Made by a program: the position numbers and the translations under genes. Positions 34,390 to 44,892 of a DNA stretch of 64,000 nucleotides are shown here, piece after piece. The notes below the pieces were generated by a model. It searched no databases and was not told the DNA's origin. It saw nothing but the letters and a program-made list of their open reading frames with translations. Each line of letters begins with the position of its first letter. The first letter of the stretch is position 1. Origin of the DNA: Emydura subglobosa (Eukaryota; Chordata; Testudines; Chelidae); the NCBI GenBank assembly GCA_007922225.1, contig ML679954.1, positions 23,271,003 through 23,335,002 of the forward strand. The letters are read 5' to 3'.

Positions 34390-36600
34390 CTCATTGTAAT
34401 ATAAAGGTTCTTCTTTCAATAGAGCAGCCATATATTCCACTTAGGTGTATGCATGCCCAGACACCTGAGCAGGAAAATTTTGCCTAGCAACTTTTGTGGA
34501 GCGGTGGTGCTCATGCATCCCAAGCCCTGGCTATATAAGGTGGCACTGACCTGACTCCCCCTCAGTTCCTTTTTACTATCTATGGCTAGAGTCGGAGCTC
34601 TATGTGGTCTTAACCTTTCACTATTTTAGTATCTTTTTCTAGTTGTGTATGGTTAGTAGTACCCTTAGTGTTAGTTTAATTAGTATTAGTTGTATTTAGT
34701 TAAGTATTCCCCTGTGAAACTCTCACCAGTGTTTAAACATTGTCCATCGTGTGGGGGAGCGATTCCCAACAATGATCCTCACACACAGTGCTTGCTGTGT
34801 ATGAGTGAGGTCCATGTCAAGAAGCGGCGTTCACAAAATGTGCTCAGGTGGCTAGGGACCTTCGCCTAAAGCAGCACCTGCTCAAACAGGCCATGTGGCC
34901 TGCTTTGGCACCCAACCCCTCACTGGATTGGAGGTCTCCCGTAGGTTCCAAAAGTGCTGCTGCTTCACACTGTGGAGCCAAGTACCTCTCTGAAGAGACA
35001 GAGGATTTGTTCCCCATTGAGTGCACCAAGGAAGAAGTCACAAAAAGATCAACTGAGATCACTCCAGATCTTGTAGGGACTGTTTCATGTCCCCCAGGAA
35101 GAGTGTGGGCCAACATGGGTGCCTCTTAAACCACTCCCTGGTACCGAATAGAGAGGTTAGAGACCCTGCACCATTGACTCCGGTCCTGGCTCCGGGGCAT
35201 CTATTGAGTCTTGTACCTCTGAGGGCACCTACTGTTTTGACATTGGTGGCGTACCAGGCAGCTACTGACTTTCCCTGTTTTTTGGTCCCAACTTCTCCCT
35301 TAGTCTAGAACTTTGTTAGGGCTGCATTGTTTATAACCCCATTCACTGGCAGGCTGCTGAGCCCTTGGGTCAGTTGACACCGCACCCTGAGATTCCCCTT
35401 CTGCAGTCTGTGGAAGCAGGGCCAGTAGTGGGCTCAGTACCAGGAATGTCCTCGGCACCAGGAAACTCCTCAGCATTGTTGCAGTCAGCACTGTCAAAGT
35501 TACCGTGGTGGCTTTCATGGACCTTCACTTTAGCACCATCAGCTGCTTTGGGACCATTGTTGACTTTGGGGCCGACACCATTTCCAGCACCAGCGTACTC
35601 GGTGCTAGTGGTACTGCTTCCATCAATGGTACCAGTTCCTGCCTCTTTCTGGGTGATGGAGGAGTCAGACAAGTTACTCGCTTCCTCAGGGTCCACCTTT
35701 GTCCCCAGAAACCCGAGGCTCCTTGGCGTTAGTCAGGATCTTCCTCCTCTTACTCTCCATTGCCCAACCCACATAAGGGACCATTTATGGAGCATTACAA
35801 GCACCAGGATTGGCCCTCATTTCATGGTCAGGATGGGGCCTCAACCCAGCACCTACTGCCACCAGTGTCCTATCCTTATCAGTGGCCTCCATGGAATCCA
35901 TGGATCGTGACTTGGTTGCAGAGGTTGCACTCGTGAGGTCGCTTTAAGGGAGGTCGCTGGGCATATTGGTGGCAAGAACCATGAATCCACAGCAGGTTCA
36001 GGCACCAGTGACCCTTCCCCTTGTGGAACCCATAGAGCTGCCCCTTCCAGCTTCACCAATTCAGGAATGGGAGCCAGATTCGGTGCAGTTAATTTCCTCT
36101 TCTTCATCCCCAGACAACTCAGCAGTGCCTGGGTATTCCTCTCCTCCAATGCTGGAGGATTTCAAGGCTGATCATGACCTTTTGCTGCATGTGGTGGCTT
36201 CTCTGGGCATTTAGGCAGAGTTTCCGCAGAAGCACACCAATAGGTTAGTGGATATCCTACAGCCATCTGCTCCTGGGAAAGTAGACCTCCCTATCAATGA
36301 TGTGCTCCTAGAGCCTGAAAAGGTCCTCTGAAGCATGCCGGCTTCGATACTGCCTACTGCGAATCACATGGAGAAATGCTATTTTGTCCTGGTATAGGGA
36401 TTTGAGGGCTTTTACTCCTATCCGACCCCAAATTCCCTAGTTGTAACTGCAGTGAGTGGTAGAGCCTGGCAAGGCACATTTAAGTCCACCCCAAAGGATG
36501 GATTTAATGGGAAGGAAGGTTTACATCTTCTCCTCCCTACAAATGTGCATCACAAACCAGCAGTCATTGTTGTCCAAGTATGACTCCCATGATGAGAAAA
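34390..36600 (+). mobile_element. DIRS-like retrotransposon, 5' part with degraded Gag-like frame
   Basis: The first 200 bp ('aaaggttcttctttcaatag', 'gtgtatgcatgcccagac', 'tttgcctagcaac') match the start of turtle DIRS terminal sequence, followed by a TATA box (tatataagg, 34533-34541) and 'cctcagttcctttttac'. The Gag-like frame begins with a Cys/His knuckle at 34738 (HCPSCG, then DPHTQCLLC). After frameshifts come DLRLKQHLLKQ (about 34855), a Ser/Pro/Thr-rich middle part, SYPYQWPPWNPW (about 35868-35903), ISSSSSPDNSA with DHDLLLHVVASLGI (about 36092-36211), VDLPIND, and MDLMGRKVY with ITNQQSLLSKYD (about 36492-36584), all in the order of DIRS Gag. Multiple stops and frameshifts make it non-functional. 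The reverse transcriptase, methyltransferase-like and tyrosine recombinase parts and the 3' repeats are absent. Confidence 0.87.
34533..34541 (+). promoter_or_regulatory. TATA box of the DIRS-like element
   Basis: A tatataagg sequence lies about 200 bp upstream of the Gag-like frame, at the place where the element's own promoter is expected. Function today is unlikely, since the downstream frame is broken. Confidence 0.45.
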
Positions 36601-37345
36601 TTTCTTCGTGTTTTGCAAGGACTATCATACAGATTCAGACCAATCTGTTATATCTGTGGTAACAAAACAGAGTCTTTGTGAGATGAGGTCTCCTCTGCTT
36701 GAATTTAAGTTGTTTTTTTTCACTGAAGTTCTAGACATATTAGGAAAATTTTGTTCTACAGCCTGTGCATTGGCCCTATCTCTTTATCAGCTGGCAAAAG
36801 CTAATGGGGAGGTACTTAGCTCTTTGCTTTTAGAGTCTGTCAGTGTGTCCTTTCAGAATGGTGAAGCACTGAGAGAGGAGGCCTTTATTTTGCCATTACT
36901 TTCCTGCCCACTCTCCAGTCCTCGGGACATCTTCATTGTCCAGCACAAGTTAAATCAGCCTCAGAGTGTACACAAATTCACATGCATTGTTTTGAAAATT
37001 AGTATTAGTAAAATAAAACGGCTGCCTGTGCTCAAGCAGGAGTCTAGAAGAGTTTGGGGTACTGCTGGGCAAACTTCCAAAGGTCTGTAAATTCAGTTTG
37101 GGGGAGATGTCACTGTGCACATTTAGTCATAATTCCTCAAACTGGGCTGAAAATCTGAGAACAGGCTTTCCTGTGGCACTTTATCATTTCTCCTTCAATT
37201 TCTGGCCAAAGGTACATCAGTAGCTGGGGATAATTCACATATAGAGATACAAATACCAGAAGGGGTTTCTCTATATTGTGTAGCAGTGTGTGCTGTGAAG
37301 ATGTGATTTTTAAAGCACACTAACACATTAGGCATTAATTGGTCC
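36601..37345. other. Unrecognised sequence after the DIRS relic
   Basis: The Gag similarity stops near 36600. A 160-codon plus-strand frame (36608-37090) begins in another phase and shows no match to DIRS Gag or any family I know. It could be an unrelated chance frame or remains of another insertion. Confidence 0.35.
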
Positions 37346-37353
37346 ATCTAGAC

Positions 37354-37690
37354 CAGGGGTGTCAAACTCGCTGATGGTGACGGGCCAAATTCTCATAAAC
37401 TACACTTCACAGGGGCCATGCAGTACCCTCCGCCGAAAAAATGTGGCCATCTTCCCCTTTTTGGCGGCACAGCATCAGCCCTTTTCGGTGGCGGGATTTC
37501 GCGGGGGGGCCGTGTAGCATTGCCACTTTAACTGCATCAAAGCTTTAAGACATTTCACGGACTCTTAAACCAGCAATGCCGTAGGCAGAGAAAGCTCTTT
37601 AAGTGCCAATGCCCTCACTTTGGACGCGGGCCGGATCAAAAAGGTTCGCGGGATGGATGTGGCCCACTGGCCGGATGTTTGACACCCCTG
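37354..37690. mobile_element. hAT-type non-autonomous DNA transposon, complete
   Basis: A 337 bp element with perfect 14 bp terminal inverted repeats (caggggtgtcaaac at the left; gtttgacacccctg at the right) and a perfect 8 bp target duplication, atctagac, at 37346-37353 and 37691-37698. Eight-base duplications and CAGGGGTG ends are hallmarks of the hAT superfamily (Charlie/Tip100-like). The interior is CpG-rich ('ggcgggatttcgcggg', 'acgcgggccggatc') and non-coding, so it needed a transposase from elsewhere. The sharp ends and duplication show that the insertion boundaries are intact. Confidence 0.97.
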
Positions 37691-37744
37691 ATCTAGACCC
37701 TGCTGGTGCACACTAACGGTTCCCTAGGGTGCATTAACATAGCT

Positions 37745-38345
37745 GACCACCCAGGGGTTGGTGCTGAGGCCAGTTTTGTTCAACATCTTCATTAATGATC
37801 TAGAGAATGGGGTAGATTGCACCCTCAGTAAGTTTGCAGATGACACTAAGTTTTGGGCCCCCCCACTACAGAAAGGATGTGGACAAATTGGAGAGAGTCC
37901 GGCAGAGGGCAACAAAAATGATTAGGGGGCTGGAGCACAAGACTTATGAGGAGAGGCTGAGGGAACTAGGCTTGTTTAGTCTGCAGAAGAGAAGAATGAG
38001 GGGAGATTTGATAGCAGCCTTTAACTACCTGAAAGAGGGTTCCAGGGAGGATGGAGCTAGGCTGTTCTCAGTGGTTGCAGATGACAGAACAAGAAACAAT
38101 GGTCTCAAATTGCAGTGGGGGAGATCTAGGTTGGACATTAGGAAAAAGTTTTTTACTAGGAGGGTGGTGAAGCACTGGAATGGATTACCTAGAGAGGTGG
38201 TGGAATCTCCATCTTTAGAGGCTTTTAAACTGTGGCTTGACAAAACCCTCGCTGGGATTATTTAGCTGAGGTTAGTCCTGCTTTGAGCAGGGGTTCGGAC
38301 TAGATGACCTCCTGAGGTCCCTTCCAACTCTGATTCTATGATTCT
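37745..38345 (+). mobile_element. CR1 LINE with internal deletion
   Basis: The 5' piece (37750-37850) encodes the end of the reverse transcriptase palm, [14 protein letters not shown] and SKFADDTK with the catalytic ADD triplet. The sequence then jumps, at the junction 'actaag/ttttgggcccc', straight to the region near the C-terminus, so several hundred bases of the normal element are missing. The 3' end is intact: 'ggttcggactagatgacctc', 'ctgaggtcccttcc' and the terminal gattctatgattcta. The downstream frame remains open (37834-38265). Compared with the copy at 18049 it has neither the 52 bp duplication nor the 235 bp insert, so it serves as the reference for both. Confidence 0.95.
37834..38265 (+). 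pseudogene. CR1 ORF2 C-terminal remnant (143 codons open)
   Basis: From about residue 13 ([21 protein letters not shown]) to the stop it follows the usual C-terminal part of CR1 ORF2: [77 protein letters not shown], ending LAGII. The first dozen residues (from ATG at 37834) are an out-of-phase reading of the palm segment created by the deletion; the true palm frame (FADDTK) is in another phase and stops soon after. No promoter or complete enzyme is present. The absence of stops over 430 bp suggests that the copy is fairly young. Confidence 0.88.
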
Positions 38346-39292
38346 ACATGCCTGCTGCACCTTCTCAGCGAAATGGCCAAGAGCATCTCCTGTCTTGTCA
38401 CTTGATTGTGTTGGCTACTTAGGTCTGGGTGGGAAGAGAGATGAATGGATGATTAAACTGATGAGCATAGTCAATCATGCAAGTATTAGGATACCAAGGT
38501 CTGACTATCATATGAACGTGAATATTAGCCCATAATCTATCCCTAAAAGAGAGTAACCACTTTTAAGGTAAAAGAACTGAAATCTATCTTTCGTCATGTC
38601 TCAGGCAGTATACGTTTCATGTGCTCTTTGATAATTGACAGAAGTTGTAGTAAGTTTTTAGCACTTTTTAAAATATGCTGTGAATACCATAAGTAAAATT
38701 ACCTCTTTTCTTGCTCTTTTGTTTACTGACACTTTATTCTTGACAAATTACGTCTAATTAGACAATGCCTGAAATCTGCAAACAATCAAAACATGTAAGA
38801 AAGGATTTATGAAAAAAATCAGTGTGCTAATTTTATCTCTCTTTAGAATTTGATTCAGTTACTACAGGCTACAGTTACTACAATTTCTTGAGTCACAACA
38901 TTCAAGAAAATCTACAGTTGTATATTTCAAATCCCTCTAATCTCATCATACAGGTACTGCTTCTCAGCATTTCAGATGTGTTACAAATCAAACAGCTCCA
39001 TCTATCTTGCATCCTTTCTTTGTATCTAAATTCAGCTGCCAAATTAAAATTTCTAAGGGAAAGGAATAGCTAAAAAACAATGTGAGGCTGGTATTTAATC
39101 ACCTTGAAAGCTCCAATTTGTTTAAAGCTTTTTGAAAAGAGAGTGAAATCTGAACTGAACTGAAATCTTTTGAAACTCCTAAAACATATTATAAATAAAT
39201 AAGTGGAGTTTGGGAAACAGGAGAGTTACCATGCTGTATAAAAACACATTCAAGGGGAAAAAACCCACCTGTAAATCAAAACATTTAGGTTG
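38346..39292. other. No recognisable feature
   Basis: AT-rich DNA; no transposon ends or coding pattern recognised. Confidence 0.4.
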
Positions 39293-39412
39293 GGATTTTC
39301 AAAGAGCTTAAGGGTATTAGGCACCCAACTCCTATTCAGTGAGATTCTGGCTGTCTTGAATAGAAGCTGGCTGTCTAATTTCCTTAGGCATCTTTGAGAA
39401 TCCCAAGCTTCT
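39293..39412. repeat. Fold-back 'gggattttcaaag' element
   Basis: The left arm reads gggattttcaaagagcttaa, 'gggtattaggcacccaac'. The right arm ends 'taatttccttaggcatcttt', gagaatccc, which is its imperfect inverse. It is a short palindromic MITE-like repeat common in sauropsids; a half copy lies at 26030-26090. Confidence 0.65.
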
Positions 39413-40636
39413 CGCCAGATTTATTGCTGACTTACATCCAGCACAGCCCCATTGGCATCTGAGGAATTGCATATGGTGTAAGTCAGTACAGACCTTGACC
39501 TTGTGTCAGGGAGATGTGGGGAATTGTACTTAGTTGTAAACAATTCTCATAATAAATGATGATTCTGGGGCTAGTTTAAATGTAAGGGTAGATACAGACT
39601 GCAACCAATCTTGTTTTCTGGAGAAATGTGTTTGTTTAAAGACTGTAGAGTTGGAAGTTTTATTTTATTTTGTTAATTTGGTACACCAAAGGGCATCTGA
39701 AGGCAGGTGAATTCATAAATAGCGCTAAGGTCCTAGGCAGCCTGCCATTCTGACAGCATATTTTATAAACAACCATAAATAATACTCACTGCAGCATATC
39801 AGAAACAATTATACCATGCCATCAGCCCTATTGTTTTGATTTACTGGGGTCTTCGAAGCGAAAGAAATACTTACCTGTCACGCCTAACTGCAAGGCTCTA
39901 ATATGGCTGATATTTTTTCCTCAGGGTTTATTATGTTTGGCTTTTGTGTTTAATATTTTTATGCTTGTTTTGTGTTTCAAAATATGGTCAAGAGTGAACG
40001 TAGGTATTTTTCCTGAATCAAACAGTATGTGCAATATGAACACATATTGTGTAGGGGCATATCCTGGAATATTGCTTTCTACAACGACTGCACTTATGAA
40101 GAGAAACCCTGGATACTTTTCCTTTAAATGGATTTGACCAAAAATATCCAGTCTTGGAAGAGCACCATTGAGTGGGATCAAAGCAGCACAGAGTAGGAAG
40201 GATAATGCAGAACTAGAAGGACCTGGGAAAGAAGGAGAGAGACAGACAAGACAATGGGTTTACCAAGCACTTACATGCTGTCCTAAATTGGGATCCAAGA
40301 GTCAATCTATAGAGTGGTCATTGAGAAATGTTTCAGAGGAAAGCTTGAAGCTTCAATAATGCATCACTTCTGCAATTCTGCACATTAGACAGGGAAAATC
40401 CCTGCCTGACCTTGCAGCAGATAATTAGATTAACCTATACTGTGACCAGGAGCATGCAATGTACATCAGGCAAATCATAACCAGTATGCCCACATCAATG
40501 TACATTGTATCTGACTGCATACTATGGAAGTTTGCTACACTGATTAAATATTTTGACAATTACTAGGAATTTAGCTTGAGAAGTAGCAGAAAGCCTGGTG
40601 TGGCAGAACATTATTTCAGAACAAATATTCAGTACA
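39413..40636. other. Mostly unrecognised sequence
   Basis: Begins with another small stem ('gctgacttacatccagc' with 'ggtgtaagtcag', 39428-39486). Beyond that I recognise nothing; the minus-strand frame at 39921-40181 is without features. Confidence 0.4.
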
Positions 40637-40888
40637 GAGGCAGCATAGTCCAAAGGATAGAATACTCCACTACAATACTACACAGGAGACCTGAAATCTA
40701 TTCCCAGGCCCCAGCTCCAATACTGCCAGTGCATTGGCCACATCACTTCACCTCTCTGTGTCTATTACCTTTTGTCTGTGTAGACTGTGAACTCCCCAGG
40801 GCATGGACTGTCTCTTACTGTGTGACTGTAAAGGATCTAGCAGAATGAGGCCCTGATCTTACTGCAGGTGCTATTGCAATACAGGTAA
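40637..40888 (+). mobile_element. MIR-type SINE with L2-like 3' tail
   Basis: The head 'ggcagcatagtccaaagg' is a decayed tRNA-like A-box; the core has 'catcacttcacctctctgtg'; the 3' part reads gactgtgaactccccagggc, atggactgtctcttactg, 'gatctagcagaatgaggccc' and 'gctattgcaatacag', the tail shared by L2 LINEs and the SINEs they mobilise. A nearly full-length but diverged copy. Confidence 0.75.
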
Positions 40889-40974
40889 TCAGTAATGGTG
40901 ATACAAAAAAGTTCACCATGAAGGCTGGACTTGCCACCTAAGCAACACACTTTGCCGTTCTTAAAGCCAATTCT

Positions 40975-41085
40975 GGGAAGAAAGGGCTTTTTTTAAAGTG
41001 CCTAAGTGACTTCGGCGCTGAATTCCTGTTGAAAATCAATGAGACGTATTCTCCTAAATTACTAAAGTGCTTTTAAAGTTAGGGA
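40975..41085. repeat. Fold-back fragment
   Basis: 'aaagtgcctaagtgacttcg' and 'ttgaaaatcaatgagacg', then 'ctcctaaattactaaagtgc' with 'ttttaaagtt', form the arms and loop of a diverged palindromic repeat of the sauropsid type. Confidence 0.45.
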
Positions 41086-41100
41086 CTTGTACCACCTTGC

Positions 41101-41585
41101 AGCCATACTGCTTATACACGTGATCTGATCCAGTCTTATAAACTAAGCAGGATCAGTTTGTCTCCAGTGCCTCTGTGGGAGACTTCAGAGGAAAACCCAG
41201 GTACTGCAAGGTGACAATAGGTGGCACTCACTTTTTCAATAATGTCTCTGTATGATGCTAGTAATGTATGTCTGGTATTTTTGGAGATCCATTTATCAGA
41301 TGAGATTCTTTACCCTGTGTAGTTATTAAACATTCAATGGCACTTTTAACAAGAGAAGAGGACTGAGTCCTGGTCTCCTGGCTAACCTCCAGTTTCGCAG
41401 TTAAGATCTGCCTACCTGAAATTCCCCTGTAGTTTTTAAATGGCTGTCTTAGTCTTCCATTCTTTGTCCTAAATTGTATTAGTGATTAGCTGAATGTCAC
41501 TTAAAAATTGCTACATTCCATGATGGGTGAAGTGTATTTTATAGTTTGCAATGTTTTGAATGAAAGCTACTTCAATGTGAAAATA
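41101..41585 (+). mobile_element. 5S-rRNA-headed SINE (SINE3/AmnSINE-like), old copy
   Basis: Positions 41101-41215 resemble a 5S rRNA gene: 'gccatactgc' at the start, 'tgatctgatc', 'aaactaagcaggatcag' (the internal promoter region, normally gaagctaagcagggtcg), 'ctctgtgggagacttcag' and 'acccaggtactgcaaggtg'. The following body contains 'cagatgagattctttaccc' and 'attaaacattcaatggcac', then 'ttttaacaagagaagagg', matching the conserved central part of the Deu/Amn-type SINE superfamily as I remember it, and the end 'gatgggtgaagtg...tgaaagctact' fits its tail. It is a fossil SINE, not a 5S gene, since 5S spacing and several conserved bases are lost. Confidence 0.75.
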
Positions 41586-43087
41586 TATTATCCTTGTTTC
41601 CACTTGACTTCAAGGTTAGTGTCATTATAACAAACATTAATTGTCATCCATAATAGAATAATAAATTAAAAATCTCAACATATTAACCAGCTTCAGACAC
41701 AAGAATTTCAAGAAGCAGAATTTCTTTATTAAAATATTTTTTGTGGTCTAACTATCCATGCGATTTATAGATACTTTCATCAAAACAAGACAAACTTCTG
41801 TCTTCCAGGAAGTCTGTGGCAGTAAAAGGGTCTAATTCCACAAATTAATGCAAATAGATTGCTATTAAATGGTGGCCATCTGGAGGAAAAGCAATACCAC
41901 AAGAAAAGTTTTATAAAAATCGATTTTAAAATTATATTTATAGTGGATCACTTTCTATTCAGGTGGTCATGCTTTTCCAAGAAGATTTGAATGCCATTGT
42001 AATTGAAGAACTATTATTTTATACTATAAATCAACAATCCCATACAAATTTGCCTGTAAATATTCACTTGGTTTTAACAGATGCTGAACAGATGTCTTTT
42101 AACTTTTTGCATAGATTTCTTACTTTTCCAGCCCTAATAAAATATTTCTAAGTATTGACTATGTTGACTCAAGAGCTTACAAAAATATTAGAGAAAGATG
42201 GTGTTGGAAATTAGTGTGACTAATGAAAGGGGACATATTTACATACTGGGATAAAAAGGAATCTTAGATAATTACTAGTGTGCGCTTTGGGTTTAGTCTG
42301 TTGGATTCCACTGTGATTACAAAGCAAACCAATCAATTCTTCTGATAAGTAAAAGAATCGGCAGTTCTCTACCTTCAGATGTTGTTTCAGTTTACAAAAC
42401 AGACAGATGTGGATAGATGGTGTGTGTGTGTATTTATATATAAATATATAAAACTGACAGGATATGATTAAATAGATTCATCTTTGCCTGTTTTTCATTT
42501 TGCATTCTGCTGTGTGCACTTGAACATAAGTTTTCAATTGTGCAAGATATTCCAATGGGATTCTTTCTTAGCCTGCACCGTGTTTAATCTTTTATGTCAA
42601 AGATTCTTCCCACAGATGGCTCTGCATTGCACATATTCACTGTAATTTCTCTGAACACAAGCATTTAATCAGTTATATATAAAATGAATCCAAAGTTCCA
42701 CACTACAGCACGTGATGAGGCTTCTAATGGAAGGAAGATTTTGACAGTTTCACAGTTCGAGATATGACAGTATACATGGTGAAGTCTAATTGTGCTGACC
42801 TTACACATGAAAACAAAAGTCCATCTAAATATTTTGTTAACCTACCCCGCCCCAATTAAAATCAGATATCAGCACTGCTGTGGAACTGTGATCTGGAAGA
42901 GCATTCTAGATATCAGCTAGAGCTGGGTGAACTATTCTGGTTCAGATTAGTACAGTTCTATCAAGCAAAAAAAAAATCTTCATTTATGAAGAAAATTATT
43001 TACATGTGCAAAATAGGTAATTATCCATGGAATGAGATCTCTAGTCCAAAATGGGTTAGATAAGATTTGGATATGTGTGAAATTTAA
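41586..43087. other. Unrecognised AT-rich DNA
   Basis: A short GT/TA-rich simple stretch lies at 42419-42450. 'tagagctgggtgaac' at about 42915 resembles the start of a common turtle fold-back repeat. No gene or RNA recognised. Confidence 0.4.
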
Positions 43088-43205
43088 AATTTTCAAGCCT
43101 ACTGTGCCTTAAGTTAGGCTCCTAAAGTGGCCTGAGTTTCAGAAGCTTTGAGCACCAACAAATCCCATTAATGTCATTGGGGAATGGCAGGTGTTCAGCA
43201 CCCTA
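43088..43205. repeat. Fold-back 'cagaagctttgagcacc' fragment
   Basis: Reads 'ttaggctcctaaagtggcc', 'gagcaccaacaaatcccat', 'tcattggggaatggcagg', 'tgttcagcaccct': an imperfect palindrome of the sauropsid short repeat type. Confidence 0.55.
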
Positions 43206-44322
43206 CATATTGATTTTGGAAAAACTTGCCCCAGGCTAGCAAATTTTGGTCTTCCGAGAAACAGAATGAATAACTGTCATATACAAATTGAAGTGGGGAG
43301 GGAAATACTGACTGACTTGACTGCACCATGTTTTTATCCTAACTTCAAGACAGTTAACTGGAAAGAAATTAACCATGATTGCAATGATGAACAGACTATT
43401 GTTTATTGGTAACATTGCTGATATTTTTCGTAGAATGCTAGTAAACCTGGTAGAGTCCACAGGTGAGTCTGAGCTGAATGGTGGCTATTGGATACACTAA
43501 TATGTAGAAGCGCTATCCCCTCATAATATCACAGAAACATGGGTAAACCCCTGTGACTACTGACAACTCACCACTTCCATTGATATCCCTAAGGGCACTT
43601 AGCACCTCATAAAGGCAGGCCCAATAATTGCCTGATCTATTGAAAATGTGGGCATTTAAGCAGGAATAGGGTGGAATTTACTATCATACACTGAAGACAG
43701 ATGTAGCTGATACAGTATTTTTGCTAGACTAGTGCTGCCCATAGAATTATTTCACTGGGTTCTGTCAGAAATGTTAAAATAGCATTTTTTGCTCAATGCT
43801 CTTGGCCTGTCATGTGGGGGGGAGGTTCTAAAAACAATCTCATTTTCTGCAATACTGATGTGAATGATGTTTAAGTGAAAATTATACATTAAGGTATGGG
43901 TGTGCCTAGTGTTCATAAGTCAGAATCACCTGTCGGAAGTGCAAATCATAGAAGAAATGCATTGCAATTTTTTTTTTGACAAATGAATTCAGAAGGAGAG
44001 GCTAATATTTAAAAAAAATGAAATAAAAAAGAGTAAAAAGTCAAAAACGGGAGAACAAAGTGCCTGTCCTTATATAACACTATCTACTCTTTTGGCTCAT
44101 ACTTTATTCCCTCAAAATGAGTATTAATTGATTGACATTTAAAGAGGGATTTAAAAAAAAATAAATGCCAGTTCCAGCTCAATACCAGTCTCCAAGAATG
44201 TCTGGAAACCAGTAATCTCCCTAGCAGCACAACCAGACGTGTAAGGGTGAAACTTAAGGCTTAAATATTACATTGATTGGTGATAAATAAATGTGTGTGA
44301 GAGATTCTGTTTAATAGGTTTC
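43206..44322. other. No recognisable feature
   Basis: No transposon ends, exon or RNA gene recognised. Small A and T runs occur near 43970-44030. Confidence 0.4.
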
Positions 44323-44500
44323 AAGGCCTGGAAGGATTATTGTGATCATCTGGTCTGGCCTGCTGTATAACACAAACCATAGAACTTTCCCAAAATAATT
44401 CCTAGAGCAGAACTTTTAGAAACACAACCAATCTTAATTTAAAAATGGTCAGTGATGGAGACTCCACCATTACCCCTTCATACATTGTTCCAATGGTTTA
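44323..44500 (-). mobile_element. CR1 LINE 3' UTR piece
   Basis: The plus strand reads 'aaggcctggaaggattattg', 'tgatcatctggtctggcctg', 'ctgtataacacaaaccatag', 'aactttcccaaaataattcc', 'tagagcagaacttttag' and 'gtcagtgatggagactccac', the reverse complement of a CR1-family 3' region. About 178 bp, moderately diverged. Confidence 0.88.
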
Positions 44501-44610
44501 ATCCTGCTCAGATCTGAGTCCAGGATCTTCTGTTAAGTTAGCTGCTTTAACCAAGTAAGGCACAGCACCCTCCAAGTGAACAGCCTGGATCGGAGCAAAT
44601 GTAGACAGTC

Positions 44611-44892
44611 TAAGGCTATGTCTACACTGACAGCGGCAAAGTCGCCACCGTCAGATCAACTTATCTGGATCGACAGCAGTCAGTGAAGACCCACTCAGTC
44701 TATCCAGAAGCCGACGTACTAAGACCACCTTCTCAAGTAGTGTAGTGCTGCATCGATGGGATTGCGGTTCCTGTCGGCGCAGCGCAGAAGAGAAGCACAG
44801 AAGTCGACGGAAGTTACGCAAGTTTTTTGTGTACTTTGCGTAACTCCAGTCGACTGCCACCAAATCACCGAGGTCAGTGTAGACAAAGCCTA
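44611..44892. mobile_element. Short TIR element (MITE-like), family 2, second copy
   Basis: Bounded by aaggctatgtctacactgac on the left and, as its inverse, gtcagtgtagacaaagcct on the right: about 20 bp nearly perfect inverted repeats. Interior motifs 'cagaagtcgacggaagttac', 'gcaagttttttgtg' and 'aactccagtcgactgcc' match 29065-29372 in reverse. CpG is unusually frequent for this window. I could not fix a target duplication. Confidence 0.85.

Noticed and set aside
35365..35910. 181-codon frame as a stand-alone gene
   Set aside because: It lies inside the DIRS Gag-like relic; only pieces of it match that Gag, and the rest is a Ser/Pro-rich composition effect.
41101..41215. A functional 5S rRNA gene
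   Set aside because: Only parts of the 5S sequence match, key internal positions are altered, and a SINE body follows.
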